Below are positions 1-6,958 of a stretch of 49,232 nucleotides of DNA, piece by piece. How positions within the stretch are numbered: the stretch's first letter is position 1; every line of letters starts with the position of its first letter. Origin of the DNA: Sphaerisporangium cinnabarinum (lineage in GTDB: Bacteria; Actinomycetota; Actinomycetes; Actinomycetales; Cellulomonadaceae); the NCBI GenBank assembly GCA_003052455.1, contig QAPD01000064.1, positions 1 to 49,232 of the forward strand. Reading direction: 5' to 3'. Under the pieces are notes generated by a model that searched no databases, was not told where the DNA came from, and saw only the letters and a list, made by a program, of their open reading frames with translations. The translations under genes and the position numbers were made by a program.

Positions 1-306
1 CAGGGCGGCCGCCGCGGCCGCGCCCGCCGAGAGCGGCACGCCGGACGCGACGGGCACAGCCACCCCGGCGACGGTCGCGACGAGGAGCAGGGCGATCCCG
101 ACGCGCGGGACCGCCGTCGTGCTCCCGGGCCGCGGACCGCGGGCGAGGAGCGCGAGCGCGACGACGAGCTCCGCGGCCCCGGTGGCCAGCGCGAGCAGGC
201 CGGGCGGCGCCGGGAACGCGCCCCGGACGAGCCCGAGGTCGACGATCCCGGCACCGAGCAGCGCGAGCGCGGCGCCGACGCGCCGGGTCGGGACGGGCGT
301 CGTCAT
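1..306 (-). CDS. Small hydrophobic membrane protein (partial, 3' end outside window)
   Basis: This is an open frame of 102 codons that starts at an ATG (306-304) and runs off the left edge without a stop. The start overlaps the stop of the upstream DUF4383 gene as ATGA, so the two are probably cotranscribed and translationally coupled. The visible product has about three hydrophobic stretches (near residues 10-28, 38-56 and 67-88) separated by short Arg/Pro-rich loops, so it is probably an integral membrane protein. I do not recognise the family. The coupling suggests a function shared with the DUF4383 protein, which is inference. Confidence 0.6.
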   Translation of the reverse strand, partial: MTTPVPTRRVGAALALLGAGIVDLGLVRGAFPAPPGLLALATGAAELVVALALLARGPRPGSTTAVPRVGIALLLVATVAGVAVPVASGVPLSAGAAAAAAL

Positions 307-710
307 GCCGTGACGGCGCGGCCCGCGTCCTCGCGGTCCGCGGCGAGCCCGACGCCGAGGAGCAGCAGCGCGCTGGCGAGGTGCAGCACGTTGTCGGCAC
401 CGTTGAGCGCGATGATGTTGGCGCCGGTGTCGACGAGGAACAGCCCCACCACGCCGACGAGGAGGTACACCGCGCCGATCGCGACGTTCGTGCCGCGCGC
501 GGCCCGGACGCTGCGCGACGCGAGCAGCAGCGCCGCCCCGATGCCGAGGTGGACGATGTTGTGCAGGGGGTTCACCTCGAACAGCAGGAGGTTGCGGCCC
601 TCGGTGGCGGCGAAGCCGACACCCGACGTCACGACGAAGCCGGCGAGGCCGACCAGCAGGTAGACGGCGCCGAAGACGGCTGCGAGCAGACGGTTCGGGG
701 ACGAGGTCAT
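303..710 (-). CDS. DUF4383 domain-containing membrane protein
   Basis: This is a 135-residue protein with four hydrophobic segments. The frame stays open to about 908, but the ATG at 710 follows a GGAG ribosome-binding site (717-720) and gives the usual family N-terminus (MTSSPNRLLAAVFG), so I use that start. The conserved features of the DUF4383 family are visible: a GAVYLLVGLAGF helix, an NPLHNIVHLGIGAALL segment, and a second AVYLLVG / [13 protein letters not shown] half, which looks like an internal duplication. The function of the family is unknown; it is common in actinobacteria as a small inner-membrane protein. It is transcribed away from the sigma-factor module. Confidence 0.8.
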   Translation of the reverse strand: MTSSPNRLLAAVFGAVYLLVGLAGFVVTSGVGFAATEGRNLLLFEVNPLHNIVHLGIGAALLLASRSVRAARGTNVAIGAVYLLVGVVGLFLVDTGANIIALNGADNVLHLASALLLLGVGLAADREDAGRAVTA

Positions 711-1042
711 GGTGGTCTCCACTCTGTGGTCGCGCGGGCTGTCCGCGCGTCGACCCTGGTTCGGAGCGGTGCGTGGCCCGGACGGGTCGCCCGGGAGAGA
801 ACACGCGCGGACGGGATGTATCAGACGGGTGGTCCGCCCCTCTCGTCCGGGTGGAGGAGCGCCGACCAGACGCTCCCGCCCGTGTGCCGGAGGGACGAGA
901 TGGGACACAACCGCGCGAGCCGGGAGGGGTGTGACCAGTGACGATGGTTGTCGACCCCACCGGCCCGGCCGTAGAATCAGGCGCTTCCGGGGACCCCCCG
1001 CTGATGCCTGACCGGACGAGCGTGCCGAGGACAGTGCGCCCC
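711..1042. other. Divergent intergenic region between DUF4383 and sigma-factor genes
   Basis: This 332-base region has no convincing gene. It separates two divergently transcribed genes and must hold both promoters. The only good promoter match is for the plus strand (948-977). For the minus strand there is only a weak -10-like GATACA (818-823, reverse). Frames crossing the region on the plus strand have atypical composition and lack convincing ribosome-binding sites. Confidence 0.5.
948..977 (+). promoter_or_regulatory. Predicted promoter of the sigma-factor module
   Basis: TTGTCG (948-953) and TAGAAT (972-977) are separated by 18 bases, a good match to a housekeeping sigma-70 promoter. The predicted transcript would begin near 984 and leave a leader of about 60 bases before the ATG at 1043. 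It also lies downstream of the GTG at 938, which argues against that alternative start. A housekeeping promoter would mean the sigma factor is not strictly self-driven. Confidence 0.5.
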
Positions 1043-1678
1043 ATGACCAGAACGACCGACGAGGTGGCCGACACCGGCGAACCGGGCCTCAGCCTGGGGG
1101 ACCGGGGCGCGTTCGCGCTCCTGGAGTACCGCGACGGCCGTCCTGAGGCGCTCGGGGACTTCGTCCGCGAGGCGTCCCCCCTCCTGTGGCACACGGTGCG
1201 CGCGCAAGGCGTGGAGCGCGAGCAGGCCGACGACATCGTCCAGACGGTGTGGGTCGCGCTCGTGCGCAACGCCATGACCATCAAGGAGCCGCACGCCGTC
1301 CTCAAGTGGCTGCTCATCACGGCCAAGCGCGCGGCCTGGGAGGCCGTGCGCAAGCACCGCGACGAGGCCCGACGCCGCACCGAGCTCCCGGACGACACCG
1401 ACGAGGGCATCCCCGAGCTCCCGTCGGGCGACCCGACGCCGGACGTCGAGGTGCTCCGCAACGAGCGCGACCGCTCCCTCTGGGCCGCGCTCGACCGGCT
1501 GCCGGAACGCTGCCGCCGGCTCCTGCACCTCGTGTCGCTCGCCGACCGTCCGGACTACAAGGCCATCTCGGCCGCCATCGGCATGCCCGTCGGGAGCATC
1601 GGCTCCACGCGGGGCCGCTGCCTCGCCAAGCTGCGCGACATCATCGACGACCAGGGGGAACCGTGGGAAGCATCATGA
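1043..1678 (+). CDS. ECF-like sigma-70 family RNA polymerase sigma factor
   Basis: This is a 211-residue sigma factor with region 2 and region 4 but no region 1.1 or 3, as in extracytoplasmic-function types. Region 2 lies at about residues 35-105 and includes the ADDIVQTVW core-binding helix followed by basic -10-recognition residues. A linker rich in Asp, Glu and Pro follows. Region 4 is at about residues 150-205 (LWAALDRLPERCRRLLHL, then a helix-turn-helix ending GSTRGRCLAKLRDI). I chose the ATG at 1043 because GAGGA (1027-1031) precedes it and it follows the predicted promoter. The frame is open further upstream to a GTG at 938. Its stop overlaps the next ATG as ATGA, so the next protein is probably made in step and may be its partner. 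Confidence 0.85.
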   Translation: MTRTTDEVADTGEPGLSLGDRGAFALLEYRDGRPEALGDFVREASPLLWHTVRAQGVEREQADDIVQTVWVALVRNAMTIKEPHAVLKWLLITAKRAAWEAVRKHRDEARRRTELPDDTDEGIPELPSGDPTPDVEVLRNERDRSLWAALDRLPERCRRLLHLVSLADRPDYKAISAAIGMPVGSIGSTRGRCLAKLRDIIDDQGEPWEAS

Positions 1679-2172
1679 GCACCGAGCCGACGCACAGCCC
1701 CGACGAGCCGCTCGACGCCGTCGACCTCGCCCTCCTGGCCGACCTCGCGCGGATCGCGGAGGAGATCGACCCCGTCCCGGACGGCCTCGTCGAGCGGTCG
1801 CTCTTCGCGATCACGCTCGCCGGGCTCGAGGCCGAGGTCATGGAGCTGGAGTACGTCCAGGCCCCCGCGACGTCCGTGCGCGGCGACGCGCCGCCCGTCG
1901 AGGCGCGCACGATCACGTTCACGTCCGAGTCCGTCACGGTGATGATCTCGCTGTCCCCGACGGACGACGGCCGCATCCGCATCGACGGCTGGGCCGCACC
2001 CGCGACGGCGCTGCGCGTCGAGCTCCACCGCCCCGGCGTGGTGAGCGAGACGACGAGCGACGACGACGGCCGCTTCGTCTTCGAGGCCGTCGACCGCGGC
2101 CCGGCGAGCCTCGTGGTCCGCCGCGCCGACGGCGCCGGCGGTGCCGTGAGCACGCCGGTCGTCGAGCTCTAG
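1675..2172 (+). CDS. Two-domain protein with carboxypeptidase-regulatory-like C-terminus; candidate sigma partner
   Basis: This is a 165-residue soluble acidic protein whose start overlaps the sigma-factor stop by 4 bp. Residues 1-65 are helical and Leu/Ala/Glu-rich (VDLALLADLARIAEEIDPV, then LVERSLFAITLAGLEAEV). Residues 70-165 look like a small beta-sandwich of the transthyretin/carboxypeptidase-regulatory type, with the telltale T-x-D-D-G-R-F-x-F turn followed by G-P-A-S-L-V-V. There is no membrane segment and no zinc-binding HxxxCxxC motif, so it is not a classical ZAS anti-sigma factor. The coupling to the sigma gene suggests it binds or restrains that sigma factor; this is inference. 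It could instead be an adaptor or a substrate for the downstream proteases. Confidence 0.75.
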   Translation: MSTEPTHSPDEPLDAVDLALLADLARIAEEIDPVPDGLVERSLFAITLAGLEAEVMELEYVQAPATSVRGDAPPVEARTITFTSESVTVMISLSPTDDGRIRIDGWAAPATALRVELHRPGVVSETTSDDDGRFVFEAVDRGPASLVVRRADGAGGAVSTPVVEL

Positions 2173-2176
2173 CACC

Positions 2177-2209
2177 CGGTGGGCCGCGGGCGACGCCCGC
2201 GGCCCACCG
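2177..2209 (+). terminator. Perfect 15-bp hairpin between the sigma pair and the protease genes
   Basis: The stem arms 2177-2191 and 2195-2209 are perfectly complementary with a GAC loop. No T-tract follows, so it could be a partial terminator, an mRNA-stability element or a Rho-independent terminator of the GC-only type seen in actinobacteria. It sits five bases after the stop codon and would allow different expression of the regulator pair and the protease pair. Confidence 0.6.
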
Positions 2210-2318
2210 ACCGCACCACCCCCAGCAACCCCTTCCCCGCGCAGCGGTGCGCGGGCGGCCGCCCGTCGACGACGACGCGTGCGGCACCGGACGAACGTCA
2301 TCCCCCGAGGAGGAGCAC

Positions 2319-2467
2319 GTGAGCGAGACCCCTGAACCCCCGTCGGAGCCGCAGACCTCGGTTTCTTCGGCGACCGGCCGAGCCGGCTCCAGTGGCGCAC
2401 CCGCACGATCGACCCGGTCGCCGCGCAGCGTCGCGCCGGGCAGCAATCCCCGCACCCCACCTGGTAC
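2319..2467 (+). other. Out-of-frame N-terminal segment of the subtilase gene (apparent -1 frame change)
   Basis: A strong ribosome-binding site (GAGGAGGAG, 2307-2315) sits just before a GTG at 2319 that begins MSETPEPPSEPQ. This frame differs by one base from the protease frame. The protease frame is open from just after a TGA at 2333-2335 and encodes family-like sequence upstream of 2468 (GFFGDRPSRLQW, then PHPTWYVGDRILIP) without any ATG, GTG or TTG before 2468. A single missing C in the run of five at 2337-2341 would join the two into one protein. The break may be a sequencing error, a true mutation, or a recoding or phase-variable site. Confidence 0.65.
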
Positions 2468-4108
2468 GTGGGCGACCGCATCCTCATCCCCGAGTCGCCG
2501 TTCGACCGTGAGGGGAACCGCTCGCTGCGGTGGCTCGAGCGCGCGGCCGAGCGTCTCGGGCTCCGCGTGGAGGTGCAGCAGGAGAGCATCGACGACGCCG
2601 AGCTGGTGCGCGAGGCCGACCTCGACCCCGAGACGACGACCGACCTGCTCCGCACGTTCGGCTACTCCGTGCGCCTGCGCTACCGCGACGACGAGCAGGG
2701 GCAGCTTCCCGACGCCTGGCACCTCGTCGAGGAGCTGCGCGGACGGCTGTGCCCGGACGACCGGCACAGCCCGCGGCTCGCGCTCGACCACATGGTCGCG
2801 CCGACCCCGTTCATCGGCGGCCAGCCGTACACGCAGCCGTTCCCGTACACGCAGCCGCACCCGTACACCCAGCCGCATCCCTACACGCAGCCGCACCCGT
2901 ACACCCAGCCGCACCCCTACACGCAGCCGCACCCGTTCGCGGGCACCGCGGAGTACTCCCTGCCGGGCTCGGGCGGCCGCACGCCCGTGAGCTGGATCGG
3001 CCCCGTGCCGCGCCGCGCGCTGCCGGCGGGGGAGACGCCGTGGGTCGCGGGCGACGGTGTCCGTCGTCCTGTGGTCGCCGTGCTCGACACCGGCGTCGGC
3101 GAGCACCCGTGGTTCGACGACGACCTGGAGACGCGCGGGACGATCGTCGTGCGCGACCCCGAGCTGCTCGGTCAGCCGCTGTCGACCCTGCCGCCGACGG
3201 AGTACCCGTACGAGGACCCGGAGATCGGCGGCGTCTCCGTCTCGCCCCTGACGGGTCCGCTCGACCCGGTCGCGGGCCACGGGACCTTCATCGCCGGCCT
3301 CGTGCACCAGCTGTGCCCGGACGCCGTCATCCTCGCCCCGCGCCTCTACGGCGGGTCGGGCATCGTGCCGGAGCGCGACCTGCTGCGGACCCTGCGTCGC
3401 GTGCTCCTGTGGCACGTGCTCGGCCTGGCCGGGCGCGACGGCTACGCGCCGATCGACGTCCTCGTGCTCTCGCTCGGCTACTACCACGAGCGCCCGGAGG
3501 ACGCGGACTTCGACGCCCCGTTCGGGGCGCTGATCCGTGCCCTGCGCCGGTACGGCGTCATCGTCGTCGTGTCGTCGGGCAACGACGGCCAGACCCGCCC
3601 GACCTACCCCGCGGCGTTCGCCCCCCGGATCGACCGGAAGGTGAGCCCTCCCGTCCCGCTCGCGGGGGTGACGCTGCTCCTCGACGAGCCGCCGGTCCTC
3701 ACGGTCGGCGCGAAGAACCCCGACGGGACGGTGTCGCTCTTCAGCAACGACGGCCCCTGGATCACGTGCACCCGCCCGGGCGCGTCCCTCGTGTCCACGA
3801 TCCCGCGCACGATCGACGGCGCCGTCGCGCCCTCGCGCCACGTCCCGGAGCTCTGGGGACCGGGGTTCCGCGCCACGATCGACCCCGAGGGTTTCCAGGG
3901 CGGTTTCGCGACGTGGAGCGGGACGTCTTTCGCGGCGCCCGTCCTCGCGGGCGAGCTCGCGGCGTCCCTGCTCGAGCGGATCGGCGACGACCCGACGGAC
4001 CCCGGCGTCCTGGAGCCCGGCCAGGGCGCGCCGGACCGCTGCGCCTGGCTGTGGCCGTCCATTACCCTGGCGACGGGTCTGGTCCCGACCCCGGGTGACG
4101 ACGCATGA
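2468..4108 (+). CDS. S8 family (subtilisin-like) serine peptidase with PYTQPH repeat linker
   Basis: The catalytic domain is complete. Numbering from the GTG at 2468, the triad is Asp207 (AVLDTGVG), His271 (GHGTFIAG) and Ser487 (SGTSFAAP), with oxyanion Asn372 (SSGNDG). Residues 1-115 form a helical N-terminal region, 120-155 a proline/tyrosine repeat, and 190-530 the protease. There is no visible signal peptide, prodomain or sortase motif, so it is probably cytoplasmic. The GTG at 2468 is only the first in-frame start available; it has no good ribosome-binding site and falls inside what looks like coding sequence, so the true N-terminus is probably at 2319 after a frame change. The CHAT gene starts 11 bases downstream, which suggests joint expression. 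The substrate is unknown. Confidence 0.85.
   Translation: MGDRILIPESPFDREGNRSLRWLERAAERLGLRVEVQQESIDDAELVREADLDPETTTDLLRTFGYSVRLRYRDDEQGQLPDAWHLVEELRGRLCPDDRHSPRLALDHMVAPTPFIGGQPYTQPFPYTQPHPYTQPHPYTQPHPYTQPHPYTQPHPFAGTAEYSLPGSGGRTPVSWIGPVPRRALPAGETPWVAGDGVRRPVVAVLDTGVGEHPWFDDDLETRGTIVVRDPELLGQPLSTLPPTEYPYEDPEIGGVSVSPLTGPLDPVAGHGTFIAGLVHQLCPDAVILAPRLYGGSGIVPERDLLRTLRRVLLWHVLGLAGRDGYAPIDVLVLSLGYYHERPEDADFDAPFGALIRALRRYGVIVVVSSGNDGQTRPTYPAAFAPRIDRKVSPPVPLAGVTLLLDEPPVLTVGAKNPDGTVSLFSNDGPWITCTRPGASLVSTIPRTIDGAVAPSRHVPELWGPGFRATIDPEGFQGGFATWSGTSFAAPVLAGELAASLLERIGDDPTDPGVLEPGQGAPDRCAWLWPSITLATGLVPTPGDDA
2825..2932 (+). repeat. Six tandem 18-bp units encoding PYTQP(F/H)
   Basis: Six in-frame units lie at 2825, 2843, 2861, 2879, 2897 and 2915. 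The first ends in Phe and the other five in His. The third bases vary between units (ACG/ACC, TAC with CCG/CCC, CAC/CAT), partly in alternation, which suggests expansion of a 36-bp double unit. The product is a Pro-Tyr-Thr-Gln-Pro-His linker between the N-terminal region and the protease domain. It is a plausible site of length variation between strains. Confidence 0.9.
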
Positions 4109-4119
4109 GGTGATGAGCG

Positions 4120-6690
4120 GTGGTGCGCAGCAGCCGGGAGGTGCTCGAGGCCCGGCTGGCTGCTGCGCAGGCCGTGAACGCCCGCGGCCAGCACCGCCGC
4201 GCGAGCCGCGCGTTCGCGCAGATCGTCCACGACGTCGATGTCGTCGGCGAGGGCGCGAGCCGGGACGACGCCTACCTCGCGGCCCGCGCGCTGCTCGGGC
4301 TCGCGCTCGCGGAGTTCGAGCTGACGGGCGACGTCGACGGCGCCTACGAACGGCTCGCCGAGGTCGAGGCGCGCGGCACCGCGCTGGCCATGCGCGACCT
4401 CGCCCTCGTCGTGCGGTCCCAGCGCGGGCTCCTGCGGCTGCGGACCGGCGACGTCTCGGCCGCGCTGGACGAGATGGAGACGGCGGCCGAGGTCATCGAC
4501 GACGCGCGGCCCCTCGACGCCGCCGTCCTGCTGCTCAACCTCGGGTCGCTGCGCCTCGAGCTGGGTGACGCCGAGAGGGCGAGCCGCGACCTCGACGACG
4601 CCGTCCGCCGGGCCACCGCGCTCGGGGACGAGCTCCTCGTCTCCAAGGCACGGCACAACCTCGGGTACGCCGAGTACCTGCGTGGCGACCTCCCGGTCGC
4701 CCTGCGCGCCATGGACGAGGCCGCGGCGCAGGCGCCGGACCGGCACGCGGCCGTCGGGCTCATCGACCGCGCGCAGGTGCTGCTCGACGCCGGGCTGCTG
4801 ACCGAGGCCGACGAGGCGCTGAGCGAGGCGCGCGAGCACCTCTCTCGCTACCGCATGCTGCGCGACCTCGCGGAGGTCGAGCTGGTCCGGTCGCGCGTCG
4901 TGCTCGGCCTGCGGCGGTACGCCGAGGCGCGGCGGCTCGCCCGCTCGGCGTCGCGCCGGTTCGACCGCCTCGGCAACACGCCGTGGATGCTGCGCGCTCG
5001 CGTCGCGGAGCTCCAGGCGGCTCTCACCGAGCACCGCGCGACGCCGGTCGGGCCGGCGCGCGCCCGTCGCCACGCGACGTGGGCGCTCGACCTCGCGCAC
5101 GACGGCGAGACGCTGGGCGGCGTCGCCGGTCTGGGGGTCACGGTCCCCGCGCGGCTGCTCGCCGTCGAGTGGCTCGTGTCCGCGGGCGACGTGCGCGGGG
5201 CGCAGGAGGTCCTCCGGGCGGTGCCCCCGCGCCTCGGCCGCGCACCGTTGCCCGTCCGCCTCCAGCACGAGGCGGTCCTCGCGCAGCTCGCGTTCGTGGC
5301 GGGGGACCGACGTGCCGGCGTCCGCGCCGTGCGGCGCGGCCAGGCGGCGCTCGCGGACCACCGCGCGCGGCTCGGGTCCGTGGACGCCGTGACGGCGTCC
5401 GCGGTGCACGGGGTGCGCCTCGGCAACGTCGACGTCGAGGCGGCGCTGCGCACCCGGCGCCCCGGGACGATCTTCGACGCCGTCGAGCGCGGCCGCGCGG
5501 CGTTCGCCGGGACGGGCCGCGTGCGCCCGCCCGCCGACCCGGTCCTCGCGGACCTCCTCGCCGCGGCGCGGCGCGAGGTCGAGGCCGCCCGCGCGCTGGG
5601 GGCGCCCTCGGACGCGGCCAGCCTCGCGCGCCGGCAGGACCACCTCCAGGCGGCGCGGCGCCTCCAGGACGACGCGCGGCGACGCTCCTGGCAGCACGGC
5701 GGTGGGGCCGCGGCTCCGGTCCCCGCGTCGGAGCGGCGGCTGCGCGCCGCCCTGGCCGCCGCCGGCTCCGACGCCGTCGTGGCCGACCTCATGCTCGACG
5801 GCGACGACGTGCTCGCCGTCCGCCTCGGCGCCGAGGGCTCCCGGCTCGTGCGCCTCGCGTCGCGTGCGGCGGTCGCCGAGCAGGTGCGCCGTGCGCGCGC
5901 CGACTTCGCGGTCCTGTCGAACGTGCTCATCCCGGTCCCCATGCGCGAGGCCGCGGTCGGCTCGCTGTCCCGGACGCTGGCCGCGCTCGACGACGCGCTC
6001 GTCGTCCCGCTCGAGGCGGACGGCGACCTCCACGTCGCGGCGCGCGACCTGCTGCTCGCGCTGCCGTGGGCCTCGCTGCCCTCGCGGCGCGGGCTGCGCA
6101 CGTGGGCGAACTCCTGGGTGGACCTGCGCGTCGGCGAGCCGGTGCGCCGGGCGGACGAGGCGCTCGTCGTCGCCGGACCGGGCCTGCGCTTCTCCGGCGC
6201 CGAGGCGAAGCTCGTCGCGTCCGTCTGGGAAGGCGCGGAGGCGCTGGCGGGGGAGGAGGCGACGTGCGAGGCCGTGGTCGACGGGCTGCGCACCGCGGGA
6301 GTCGTGCACCTGGCCGCGCACGGGACGCACGAGACCGACAACCCGCTGTTCTCGTCGCTGCGTCTCGCCGACGGCCCGCTGTTCGCGCACGAGCTCGACG
6401 GGACCGACCTGCACGGCGTGGTCGTCGTGCTGTCCGCGTGCGAGGTGGGGCTGTCGACGCCGCGGATCGGCGGCGAGTCGCTCGGCCTGACGAGCGTCCT
6501 GCTGCGGCTCGGTGCCCGCGCGGTGATCGCGAGCGTGGCCCCGCTGCGCGACGACGTCGCGGCGCGCGTCATGCCGTCGCTCCACGCCGAGCTGCGCGAC
6601 GGCGCGATGCCGGGGACGGCGCTCGCCCGGGCGGTGGCCGACGAGCCCGAACCGGTGCCGCTGGTCTGCTTCGGCCCGCTGGTGCTCTGA
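4120..6690 (+). CDS. TPR-like helical repeat protein with C-terminal CHAT caspase-like protease domain
   Basis: This is an 856-residue protein. About residues 10-400 are Ala/Leu/Arg-rich paired helices of tetratricopeptide type; residues 470-530 include a charged helix; about 560-856 form the CHAT domain. The caspase-like dyad is intact: His734 in HLAAHG and Cys774 in LSACEVG, followed by GGESLGL and the family's conserved carboxy-terminal strand. There is no signal peptide or membrane segment, so it is cytoplasmic. I chose the GTG at 4120, after GAGG at 4107-4110; GTG 4123 is an equal alternative. CHAT domains with TPRs act as peptidases in HetF/separase-like proteins and in type III-E CRISPR systems. 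Its target here is unknown; the adjacent subtilase and the small sigma-linked protein are natural candidates. Confidence 0.88.
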   Translation: MVRSSREVLEARLAAAQAVNARGQHRRASRAFAQIVHDVDVVGEGASRDDAYLAARALLGLALAEFELTGDVDGAYERLAEVEARGTALAMRDLALVVRSQRGLLRLRTGDVSAALDEMETAAEVIDDARPLDAAVLLLNLGSLRLELGDAERASRDLDDAVRRATALGDELLVSKARHNLGYAEYLRGDLPVALRAMDEAAAQAPDRHAAVGLIDRAQVLLDAGLLTEADEALSEAREHLSRYRMLRDLAEVELVRSRVVLGLRRYAEARRLARSASRRFDRLGNTPWMLRARVAELQAALTEHRATPVGPARARRHATWALDLAHDGETLGGVAGLGVTVPARLLAVEWLVSAGDVRGAQEVLRAVPPRLGRAPLPVRLQHEAVLAQLAFVAGDRRAGVRAVRRGQAALADHRARLGSVDAVTASAVHGVRLGNVDVEAALRTRRPGTIFDAVERGRAAFAGTGRVRPPADPVLADLLAAARREVEAARALGAPSDAASLARRQDHLQAARRLQDDARRRSWQHGGGAAAPVPASERRLRAALAAAGSDAVVADLMLDGDDVLAVRLGAEGSRLVRLASRAAVAEQVRRARADFAVLSNVLIPVPMREAAVGSLSRTLAALDDALVVPLEADGDLHVAARDLLLALPWASLPSRRGLRTWANSWVDLRVGEPVRRADEALVVAGPGLRFSGAEAKLVASVWEGAEALAGEEATCEAVVDGLRTAGVVHLAAHGTHETDNPLFSSLRLADGPLFAHELDGTDLHGVVVVLSACEVGLSTPRIGGESLGLTSVLLRLGARAVIASVAPLRDDVAARVMPSLHAELRDGAMPGTALARAVADEPEPVPLVCFGPLVL

Positions 6691-6706
6691 CGGCACGGGC
6701 CGCGGT

Positions 6707-6735
6707 TTGGACCACGCGCCGTCGTCCCGTACGAT
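6707..6735 (+). promoter_or_regulatory. rplJ promoter
   Basis: TTGGAC (6707-6712) and TACGAT (6730-6735) have a 17-base spacer, a near-consensus vegetative promoter. Transcription would start near 6742 and give a leader of about 217 bases before rplJ. Confidence 0.75.
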
Positions 6736-6741
6736 GAGCGT

Positions 6742-6958
6742 GTACCCAAGACCGCCGGTCGTCCGACGCTGCCCGCAGACTCCGTCTGCAGGACGTGACG
6801 GACCGAAGTCCCGCCCACGTGGTGGAGACCAGCGCAGGTAGCGAATCGACGACGTCCGCCCGGCCCCGCCGCGCGTGCGACTGCGAGCCCCGCGCCTGCG
6901 CGGGGCTCTTTCTCGTTCCGGGACGGACGCCGGTGGTACCACCACCGGAAGGATTGCC
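6742..6958 (+). ncRNA. Ribosomal protein L10-type leader with attenuator
   Basis: The untranslated leader of rplJ is long and structured. It contains a GCAGAC / GTCTGC hairpin (6775-6780 with 6784-6789) followed by further paired segments, and ends in a terminator-like hairpin just before the gene. In bacteria, L10 (with L12) binds such a leader to limit its own synthesis. The position, structure and terminator support assigning this as an autoregulatory leader. The exact protein-binding loop was not modelled. Confidence 0.6.
6885..6908 (+). terminator. Attenuator hairpin upstream of rplJ
   Basis: The arms 6885-6894 and 6899-6908 form a perfect 10-bp GC-rich stem with a CCTG loop. It is followed directly by TTTCTCGTT, the only clear T-rich tail after a hairpin in this part of the window. 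Its position 50 bases before the rplJ start, downstream of a strong promoter, fits transcription attenuation. Confidence 0.7.

Noticed and set aside
711-908. N-terminal extension of the DUF4383 protein up to a start at 908
   Set aside because: The added 66 residues are Arg/Pro-rich and unlike the family; the ATG at 710 has a ribosome-binding site and gives the family start.
938-1042. N-terminal extension of the sigma factor to the GTG at 938
   Set aside because: The predicted promoter lies inside the extension, and the extra residues do not resemble a sigma-factor domain.
2825-2932. Regular 18-bp repeat considered as a CRISPR array
   Set aside because: Units are contiguous, in frame and coding, with no spacers; no cas genes are nearby.
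1043-6690. The module as a recently acquired mobile island
   Set aside because: No integrase, transposase, flanking repeat or tRNA is visible and base composition resembles the neighbours.
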